A stretch of 64,000 nucleotides of DNA from Bacteroidales bacterium (GTDB lineage Bacteria; Bacteroidota; Bacteroidia; Bacteroidales; WCHB1-69): NCBI GenBank assembly GCA_017554325.1, contig JAFZIP010000009.1, positions 83,484 through 147,483 on the forward strand, read 5' to 3'. Below, in pieces: positions 37,202-45,100 of the stretch. Under the pieces are notes generated by a model. That model saw only the letters and a program-made list of their open reading frames with translations, was not told the DNA's origin and did not search any database. Made by a program: the position numbers and the translations under genes. Every line of letters starts with the position of its first letter. The stretch's first letter is position 1.

Positions 37202-37657
37202 CCTATCAGTTTGGCAATATCGATTGGAAGCCCTGTAATCAAGAAAAAGGTATTAGACAAAATAACCAATCCATTGGTGGATTACCCTACCCTAACACAT
37301 CCACTGGCTTGGATAGGAGATAAAGAGTATGTAGAAATTGGCAAAGGCTGTATTATTTGTGCTGAGACGCTTATCACCACAAATATCAAAATAGAAGACT
37401 TTGTGATTTTGAACCTTGGCTGTACAGTTGGACATGATACTATCATCAAGAAATATTCGGCTTTTATGCCTTCTGTCAACATCTCAGGTGAGGTGAGCAT
37501 TGGCGAAGGGGTATATGTCGGTACTGGAGCCAAGATAATCAATCAACTTGAAATAGGAGACTACACGATAGTTGGCGCCGGTGCTGTTGTGGCAAAGACA
37601 TTGCCAGCCAAGTGTACAGCGGTGGGAGTGCCGGCGAAGGTGATAAAGGTTCACTGA
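37184..37657 (+). pseudogene. NeuD-like acetyltransferase missing its N-terminal domain
   Basis: Hexapeptide region of a PglD/NeuD-type acetyltransferase: LGCTVGHDTIIKKYSAFMPSVNISGEVSIG is similar to the matching part of the protein at 25492. Reading begins with TTG and lacks the roughly 55-60 residue Rossmann domain that binds the nucleotide sugar; no ATG lies in a suitable place. It may be a non-functional relic or a shortened enzyme. I consider a relic more likely. Confidence 0.6.
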
Positions 37658-37702
37658 AGATGTACCAAGAATCCGCGAAATGTGAAGGATAATAGGCGTG
37701 AA

Positions 37703-37817
37703 CCTTCCCAAAGCTATTCTCCAGTGGCTGAAAGGCGAAATAGTTGACCCCCACATTTTAGTGCCGGAATATGGAAGGATGTTTGCAAAGAATGACTATT
37801 TGATGGAGATAAAGTAG
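37703..37817 (+). pseudogene. unidentified C-terminal gene fragment
   Basis: An open stretch after 37700 reads LPKAILQWLKGEIVDPHILV and then PEYGRMFAKNDYLMEIK before a stop at 37815-37817. It has normal codon use but no start, and looks like the last 38 or so residues of a lost gene. I do not recognise the family. Confidence 0.35.
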
Positions 37818-37909
37818 GGGCTTGGGGTGGTTTAGTTGCGATATTAGGTTTGTGGGTATTATCAATATTCATATTGGGCTTTAAAAAGAGAGACTATTTC
37901 ATAAAATGA
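37797..37909 (+). pseudogene. C-terminal tail of an ABC-2-like permease (relic)
   Basis: In another frame the bases read FDGDKVGAWGG then LVAILGLWVLSIFILGFKKR and DYFIK before a stop at 37907-37909. A single hydrophobic segment followed by basic residues is how ABC-2 type permeases end. No upstream part is left. The stop overlaps the ATG of the ThiC-like gene, so this tail marks the left edge of that module. Confidence 0.45.
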
Positions 37910-39081
37910 AAAATTTAATTCAGGAAATTCAAGAAGGCATACTGACAGAGAACCAAGTCAATAGATTGCTCGACCGTAATAATACGGTACTGCTAAAGGG
38001 ACGTAATAGAGACATTGCTATAGGAACTGGCTTTTTGATAAAAGTATGCACAAACATTGGTGTCTCTGACCCTAATGAATTGCAATTTGAACTTAATAAA
38101 TTGCGATTATTAAATAATGTCAAGTTCGCCCCCGATATAGTAATGGACCATACAATTGTAAATTTGAAAAAACCATTATGGGAAACAATGGTTGATGAAT
38201 TTTCTGGTGCTGTTGGTACATTGCCGCATTATTTAACATACAATCCACAAAAAGGGATTGATGAGGTTGAGTTATTAGAAATGGTTTCTAAGATGGCAGA
38301 ATACGGTGTCAGTTTCATAACAATACATCCTACAGCCAATAGAAATTTGCTATCTATAGCAAAGAGAGAGAGAGTATTACCAACTACAGCAAGGGGAGGG
38401 TCTATTGTACTCAAAGATTTAGAAATTAATAGGCGAAAAGAAAACGTTTTTGAGAAAAACTATCTCGCAATTTTAAAGATATTGAAAAGTCATGATATGG
38501 CTGTTAGCATTGGCACAACTTTTCGACCTTCGAATGTTTTTGAGGCAATGGATATGGCTCATTTAGAGGAAACTAAATTACAGGCTGAATTTGTCAGAGT
38601 AGCAAAAGAAAACGGTGTGAATGTTTTAATGGAAGGGGTCGGACATATTCGATTAAATGATATGGAAAAATATGCTGGTATTATTAAAAGAATTGACGTA
38701 CCATTTATGCCATTAGGTCCAATGCCAACGGATGCTTCGGTTGGATTCGACCATGTTGCTTCTGCAATAGGAGCTTCACATTTAGGCTACATGGGTGTTG
38801 CAAAGATATTTCATTCCATTACAAGAGAAGAACATACAGGCAATGTTCCTTCAGTTGATTCTATTATTGAGGGGTTAAAATCAGCACGAATTGCAGCCCA
38901 TACAGTTAATATATCGTTATTCCCCAATTATGCCACAATGGATAAACAAGTAGCACTTACGAGAGCTCATAATAAAACTTGTGTCATTAATCAAGGGCTA
39001 TTTGCCGATAATATTGGAGAGAGCTACAATGCAGGTTGTAATAGATGTAAGCACGAATGTCCATTAATGTTAAACTTATAA
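37906..39081 (+). CDS. ThiC-like radical-SAM enzyme
   Basis: 391-residue homologue of phosphomethylpyrimidine synthase ThiC, which rearranges aminoimidazole ribotide with an S-adenosylmethionine radical. Conserved blocks are easily seen: ARGGSIV, GTTFRPSNVFEAMD, VLMEGVGHIRLNDM, PLGPMPTDASVGFDHVASAIG and the C-terminal cysteines. It lacks the long N-terminal domain of ThiC from proteobacteria. The cluster cysteines are C378, C381 and C385, i.e. C-x2-C-x3-C, one residue shorter than the C-x2-C-x4-C of ThiC. It is surrounded by no thiamine genes, so a different product is likely. A+T-rich and apparently acquired with the next two genes. Confidence 0.82.
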   Translation: MKNLIQEIQEGILTENQVNRLLDRNNTVLLKGRNRDIAIGTGFLIKVCTNIGVSDPNELQFELNKLRLLNNVKFAPDIVMDHTIVNLKKPLWETMVDEFSGAVGTLPHYLTYNPQKGIDEVELLEMVSKMAEYGVSFITIHPTANRNLLSIAKRERVLPTTARGGSIVLKDLEINRRKENVFEKNYLAILKILKSHDMAVSIGTTFRPSNVFEAMDMAHLEETKLQAEFVRVAKENGVNVLMEGVGHIRLNDMEKYAGIIKRIDVPFMPLGPMPTDASVGFDHVASAIGASHLGYMGVAKIFHSITREEHTGNVPSVDSIIEGLKSARIAAHTVNISLFPNYATMDKQVALTRAHNKTCVINQGLFADNIGESYNAGCNRCKHECPLMLNL

Positions 39082-39091
39082 AAATGATACT

Positions 39092-40252
39092 ATGTTTAGT
39101 TTAAATCACTATCAACCCACAAGAGTGGTTTTTGGCAATAATGCATTAAATGAAATTGTAAAGATTATACAAACTTACGGAAACAATGTTTTTATTGTTT
39201 GTAGTAATAGTTTCCCTGCGAGAAAGGAAAGCAACTTGTTGTTTTCATTATTGGAAAAATCCGGCATTCATTATGAAGTCTTTAATGAAGTGACGACCAA
39301 TCCAACTGAAGACGTTATTCGAAAAGGAGCTACAGCACTGAAAAAAATGCAAAGCAGTGTGATTATTTCAGTTGGAGGAGGTAGCGTTCATGATGCTGCA
39401 AAAGCAATGAAGTTGCAGTATTCTCACTCTTCTGACGGTTTGATAGACTATACTGTAACAGGAAAATATAGTGTTCCGGGGATATCAAATAATATGATAC
39501 CACATATAACGGTTCCCACTATATCAGGAACAGGTGCGGAAGTGTCTCCAGCATCATTGGTAAGAATTGAGAATCAGAAACATATTATTTATAGCCCGTT
39601 TCTGTATCCCATAGCATGTATTGTAGATACGGATTTGTTCACATGCCAAGATGAAGAAACTATATCAAGAGTGGGTGTGGATGCTTTCTATCAAGGCTTA
39701 GAGTGTTTCTTGGCCAATAATTCAAATCCATTTTCTGATATGTTTGCTCTTTCAACAGTAGTTTCCTGTTTGAAATACTTACCAGCATTAGTTAAAGATA
39801 CAAATGATGACAGTTTAAAGCAGTTGGTTGAATTGGCCTCAATCAATAGCATAAAAGGAGTTTCAAATGCGGGAGTTGGTGCGATTCATGCATTGTCAGA
39901 TCCATTGAGCGGTCAGTTTAATGTGCATCATGGCGTTGCGGAAACGATTGTCGCTAAGAGTGTTATCAATCATTATATTGAGAAAAAAGTCGAAAAAATA
40001 AATCTTTTAGAAAAACATTTGTATCAATCTTTTATTACTACAAACAAAGATTTTCCTCTGATGTTTGTTCAGCAGTTTGATTGGTTTTTGTCGAAACTGG
40101 TGATAAACACAACAGATGACATTAAAGCCATTAGAACAAAAGGTTATAATATGGATTCCTTAGTTGCGGAATCAAATAACCCTGATATGGGAACTGCGCC
40201 TATACATTTATCTAATTTAGATATTGCTTCGATCTTTAAGCAGTCACTATAG
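39092..40252 (+). CDS. iron-containing (group III) alcohol dehydrogenase
   Basis: 386-residue dehydrogenase of the Fe-ADH family. NAD(P) site GGGSVHDAAKA (residues 95-105), TISGTGAEVS, and metal ligand regions VDAFYQGLE and AIHALSDPLSGQFNVHHGVAE are visible. One of the four usual metal ligands, the histidine four residues after the first aspartate (D-x3-H), seems to be a glutamine here, so metal binding or activity may be altered. Family members include aldehyde and phosphonoacetaldehyde reductases. It lies ten bases after the ThiC-like gene, suggesting a shared pathway. Confidence 0.85.
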   Translation: MFSLNHYQPTRVVFGNNALNEIVKIIQTYGNNVFIVCSNSFPARKESNLLFSLLEKSGIHYEVFNEVTTNPTEDVIRKGATALKKMQSSVIISVGGGSVHDAAKAMKLQYSHSSDGLIDYTVTGKYSVPGISNNMIPHITVPTISGTGAEVSPASLVRIENQKHIIYSPFLYPIACIVDTDLFTCQDEETISRVGVDAFYQGLECFLANNSNPFSDMFALSTVVSCLKYLPALVKDTNDDSLKQLVELASINSIKGVSNAGVGAIHALSDPLSGQFNVHHGVAETIVAKSVINHYIEKKVEKINLLEKHLYQSFITTNKDFPLMFVQQFDWFLSKLVINTTDDIKAIRTKGYNMDSLVAESNNPDMGTAPIHLSNLDIASIFKQSL

Positions 40253-40261
40253 TATGATGTT

Positions 40262-41716
40262 ATGAAGAAACAGGAATTGTTGTCGGATATTACTTCAAGC
40301 CTAAACAAAGTAAGTACTTTGATTGGGCATGAAAAGAAAACAATGAAGATTTCCAATAAGGAGGTCGTACATTTCCCATTGTTTTTTTCTGAGCAAGTAG
40401 CCCCCAATATTAATATGGAGTATATGGATTCCTGTGCTACTGCCCTTGGATTAATTACATACAAATTGTTGCACAACACAAAAGATGAAGAAAAGGAGGT
40501 TGTTAATAAATCAATTAGGGCTATCCTCAAGATGCAAAATCCAGATAAGTCGTGGTCTTCGGTATTGTATCAAGGCAATGATAAACAAAAGAAACAACTT
40601 GACGGAATAATAATTGAAACCTGTTTTGCTTTGAATGCACTTATTGAGTGTTCCTTTCTTGATAAAGAATATTTGTATGATGAAAATGTATTGACTGAAT
40701 TTCAGATAAATGATTTAAGTGATAGAATTAATTTTGTAGTTGAATCAGTGAAATGGCTTGATCAGAATAAGGAAGATAACGGCTGGTATTACACAACTAC
40801 AAAACATTTTACAGAAACTGACAGCATATTACCTACCGCCTCTGCAACCATAAGCGTTATTAATACCTTGCACCAAATATCATCAAAGTTTGAAGCATTA
40901 CAATCTGAAAATATTCAAATTAAACAACAGGATTTTAATTTAATAAAAACGCTGATACATAGTGCTTTAAAGGCTTTATTTGATATGCAGAAATCAAGCG
41001 GGGGATTTTCAAAAAAAAGAGGAGATGCCGAAAGTATTGCCCAAACTAGTAATGCATTAGTTGCATTGTTACAATTAGAAACAAATTATATTCAGCCTGA
41101 ATTTGAGCCTAAAATAGAGTTGTCTATTAAATGGTTTTTATCAAAAGTTAATAACATTTATGATGATGAAAAAGTTGATGTAACCGATTATTTTGACGAA
41201 TATGACCAAATCATCGAAGAAGAGCAGAGACCATTAAAGCGACCTATAAGACACGAAACACATATAGACTCATATTCATTCCTTGCATTACTGAGTATTT
41301 CTCAGTCAAAAAAATATATGAAATCTTTGTCTTCATGGTCAAGAATCGTTTTGTATTATCACATAAAGAAATCATATCATCATTTGATGAAACTACAAAC
41401 AGACGATGGACAATTTAGTGGTGCTTTTGAATGTAGACGAAAGATTCAGTCAGAAAAATATCCTATATATTCCACTTATCAGGCCATAGTAGCGCTTAAA
41501 ATCATACAAAATGATTTTGAGACGTTTTACAAGTCGTATTCTACTATGAGGAAGTACTACTATCGTTTGGGCTTGCTTTTATTAACTGTAATCGTTTTTG
41601 GGCTTGTTTTGGTATTTGGTAATAATAAATCCAAATGGGTTGTATTTGCATTATCCGTAGCAGGTAATATAGCAGCCCAACCCATTATCCAAAAAATGAA
41701 TTTTAGATTATGGTAA
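40262..41716 (+). CDS. alpha/alpha-toroid (prenyltransferase/terpene-cyclase-like fold) protein with C-terminal membrane anchor
   Basis: 484-residue protein with repeated helical units ending in a Q-x-x-DGSW/G-x-F pattern: KMQNPDKSWSSVLYQG (~residue 90), LDQNKEDNGWYY, DMQKSSGGFSKKRG, LQTDDGQFSGAFE. That is the pattern of squalene/oxidosqualene cyclase-like and protein prenyltransferase beta toroids. The residues after about 435 form two membrane segments (LGLLLLTVIVFGLVLVFG and WVVFALSVAGNIAAQ). No DXDD cyclase motif is obvious, so catalysis is doubtful. Third gene of the ThiC-like module. Function unknown. Confidence 0.6.
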   Translation: MKKQELLSDITSSLNKVSTLIGHEKKTMKISNKEVVHFPLFFSEQVAPNINMEYMDSCATALGLITYKLLHNTKDEEKEVVNKSIRAILKMQNPDKSWSSVLYQGNDKQKKQLDGIIIETCFALNALIECSFLDKEYLYDENVLTEFQINDLSDRINFVVESVKWLDQNKEDNGWYYTTTKHFTETDSILPTASATISVINTLHQISSKFEALQSENIQIKQQDFNLIKTLIHSALKALFDMQKSSGGFSKKRGDAESIAQTSNALVALLQLETNYIQPEFEPKIELSIKWFLSKVNNIYDDEKVDVTDYFDEYDQIIEEEQRPLKRPIRHETHIDSYSFLALLSISQSKKYMKSLSSWSRIVLYYHIKKSYHHLMKLQTDDGQFSGAFECRRKIQSEKYPIYSTYQAIVALKIIQNDFETFYKSYSTMRKYYYRLGLLLLTVIVFGLVLVFGNNKSKWVVFALSVAGNIAAQPIIQKMNFRLW

Positions 41717-42140
41717 CATGCAAGGGATGAATGTCATCAAAGGATAAGGGGGCACTAATCTTTATCTATGAAGATGGAGAATAATGCCTGCCCTTCGCAT
41801 AAGCATAAATGAAATGATTAATAATGTTCTGTAGGTGTTTGTTTTTGAAGTTTCTGAAAAGCGTTTGTCAGTTTTGCAAATATTTGTTTTGGTTAAGGTG
41901 GAAGTAGAATTTATAAATAGATACAAATAATGTTTGAATGAATCACGATCAAATAAGACATCTTTGAAGTTTATGGCTGCTGCTATCGCAGGATAAGTCG
42001 CCATTAGGCGTTTTGCTGGTAGGAGATTTACACGGAACCTGTCTGGCAGGTTAAATGAAGAAGGACGGCTGCTACCATACACAAGTGTAGGTAGAATGGA
42101 TTATTGTATAGTTTGTAGCTAACTCGAAAATAAGCTGTAT
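41717..42140. other. 424-base spacer with no supported plus-strand gene
   Basis: The spacer separates the ThiC-like module from the GTPase system. The only long frame is on the minus strand (41762-42082, 106 codons; starts MYGSSRPSSFNLPDRF and contains LLPAKRLMATYPAIAAAINF). It has no recognisable domain and a low-complexity second half, so I treat it as possible debris of an older gene rather than a gene. A promoter for the large ATPase gene is expected here but no full TTTG/TAnnTTTG pair was found. Confidence 0.5.
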
Positions 42141-45100
42141 ATGGGAAATACCAAAGAAAAACAGAAGGTAAGAAACAACGAGCATTTCAGATTCTCGTCG
42201 GCAAAGAACTATATCAAGTTTTTTGTGCCGGGCTTTGCTTTCCGACATGACAACCAATTAAAGGGAAAGGATAAGTTCGTGGGAAGGGAATTGCAAATGA
42301 GAAAACTGTTTCTGTGGCTGAACAGTGATTCCCTTTCGGGCTCTTATTTGGTGACAGGATATCGTGGTATGGGCAAATCTCTACTGGTGAGCCGCGTACT
42401 CCATAAGCTTTGCCGCCCGCAAAAGGAATGGAAAGAGTTGGTGTTTAGGGCTGCCGAAGTTTGCGCTTTCATTTCTTGTTTTATTTTCCTTGTGCTAGGA
42501 GATGTGCGTTTTTTTAGAGCTGGTATTTGGCTGGCTGTTTTTTCTGTCGCTTGTATTGTGTTCTTATGGTTGAGTAAGGTGCTAGGGCCGCTTAGATTAT
42601 GGTATAGAACCATCAGATGGCAATGGGGACATCGTTTCGATAAGGATTACCTTGCCAGATATGTCCTTAAAATGGACGATGGGACTGACCGTAGGCAATG
42701 GCGCGTACCTATTCAGATTAACCTCGGTCAAGAAGTACTCAATGAGCGGGATGTATTGGGTATTATTGCCCAAAACGTGAGGGTTAAATACAGCCAGTAT
42801 GTAAAGAATAAGCAAAATAGGCCTTTGGTGGCGTATTTACCAGTGTTGGTTGTTAGTTTGGTTTCTTGCTTCTTGACGAAGTTGTGTGTTTCGAGTTTCT
42901 ATACGCGTTCGTTCTCGTTAAAGGATACCATAACAATTAAGGATGAAATAACGATAAAGAAGGATTTCTTCAATTATAAAGAAGAGATTAGCAGTTTCAG
43001 TGGCTTTTACTACAACGTCCTTAATTTTTTGCAGCATAATGAGATAATCAAGTATGTTGTTGTTTTGCTATTGGCGGTAACCTTCTATTATTTGTTGAAA
43101 TGGATGGGGAAATGGATTTGCTCGAAATTACCTTACATCTCTACACCCTACAAAGCAATTCACAGATTGAACAGCCTATGTGACAGAATTAATTCAAGCG
43201 TGAATGAGGACACTGGCACGTTACCGAAGGTGAGCAATAATTGGCTGACTGTTTCAGTGTTAGGCCGTGGTAAAAACAAAGTGTATCCGATAGCCAATGT
43301 CCGTGAAATAGAACAAGAGTTGCAGGAAATTATTAATGGTATCAATGATGACAATTGCTGCCCCAGAATATTTCAAATCAAGTTCATCATCGTTTTCGAC
43401 GAACTGGATAAAGTGTCGAGTTCGGCTGAAGGTAATGTTCAACAAGAGAATGGTACCATAGAGACTCCCGAGTTCGATGCTTCGGTTGAGGGCTTTTCTG
43501 GGACTATGGGCTATGAGGCCCGAAAAAGGGATATCTTGCACCTGTTGGCCAACATGAAGTTGTTTATTGCCACAGTTAGGGCTAAGTGCGTGTTTATTTC
43601 GGGCCATGAATTATATGATGCCTCACTCGCAGACCTTTCAGACCGTGAGTTCGCCATTAGCAGCATCTTCAATGGCGTGTTGAACGTGGATAGTTTCCTC
43701 TCACCGGAACGAGACCAAAACGAAGTGAGCTCCATGACAGAACTCTATTTGGCCACAATGCTCTTGCCTGAGGATTTTATCAACAAGAAAATGCTCAAGA
43801 ATGCAGACGACAATCATGTGTTGAAAGAAGAATTGCCGAGTTTGCGATGGTACAATGAGTATTTGATGGAGGATTTGAAAGACCCGAAAAATAATAACGA
43901 TAATGATTATATCCGTCGTCGGGAGGCTGAAATCAGATATGCTGTAGAGTTCCTCCACTACTTTGCCGTTTACCTTGCACATGTCTGCAATGGTTCGCCC
44001 AAGAAAATATCTACCTATTTTGAGAAATATGTCCGCACAGAATACGATATAGATCCATTGTATGAATGGGGGGATGTATTATCTTTCGGTAAACCATGTG
44101 AACGTAAAACCAAGAAGCAATGTGTATTGTGGTTCGACTACAATGCACAGCAATTCATTAATTTCCTGTATTATATAGCCTCTCCAGTTATGAGGGCCAT
44201 TACGAACGAGGTGAGTCACTATGGCGACAAATTGTTGGTGACCTCTTCGTTTATGTTGGATCAGATTTATAAATATCATGGCAAAGGGTTCTCATGGAGA
44301 AATCTGGAACAAATGCCAGAGTTGTTGAACGCAAACAAAAACCCGGAATTGCGTGACTCAATGGCTTCGCTGATGGAATTCCTGTTGCAGACCCACATTA
44401 CGCAAATCTCGTTCGGTATATTCCAATATAAATTCCATAAGCAGATTGCAGAAGAGATAACCTACATATCAATGACCTCTGAGGAAGCGTCAGCCATCTT
44501 CAATTTTACGCTGAACGAGTCGAGTACGGTGAAGCGCTATAATACCAGGCTGCTGGATTACTACCTTAAACTGTCGCAAGCCTCCCCCAATGATATCCAC
44601 TACCATCAGGTGCTTGAGCGTCTGCATGAAAATCTGGGTGATATCTACTTCATGGATGAGGACTATTATCTTGCCATCCATGAGTACAGGAATGCACTGA
44701 GATATATCGACAGTGCCAGTTTGACCCCACACAATGTCATTGGATTCCTGAAATGCAGCCTGAAAATCGGAATGGCATACGAATACCGCCGCACTTTCGA
44801 GAATGCCTACATGATTTACAGCCGTACCATCAACAATCTTGTTCATCTGCGTTGGATTGACGAGCGCTCTATCGGCTTGGATTATACTTCGAAGTGGACA
44901 TACGATTGGCGGGTGAAGCAGCCTTTGTTGGTGAATTATAATGTCTTGACTGAGAAAATGGGGCCTATGGCTTCGAAGGATATACACACTCTAACACCCT
45001 CGGGGCGGAAACTGGAAACTTATAAGGATCCGTCTGACGAGGAACTGGAGTTGGGGAAAAAATATCGTAGACAGTTTTTAGCAGGAGTTTGGGGAGATAT

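Noticed and set aside
37845..37852. TAGGTTTG as a promoter -7 box for the ThiC-like gene
   Set aside because: The word fits TAnnTTTG but no -33 TTTG is found at the right distance, and it lies in the coding relic of a permease tail.
37906..39081. Housekeeping thiC of thiamine synthesis
   Set aside because: No other thiamine gene or TPP riboswitch is near, the N-terminal domain is absent and the cysteine spacing differs.
41762..42082. Minus-strand gene of 106 codons
   Set aside because: No recognisable domain, low-complexity second half and no partner; kept only as possible debris in the spacer entry.
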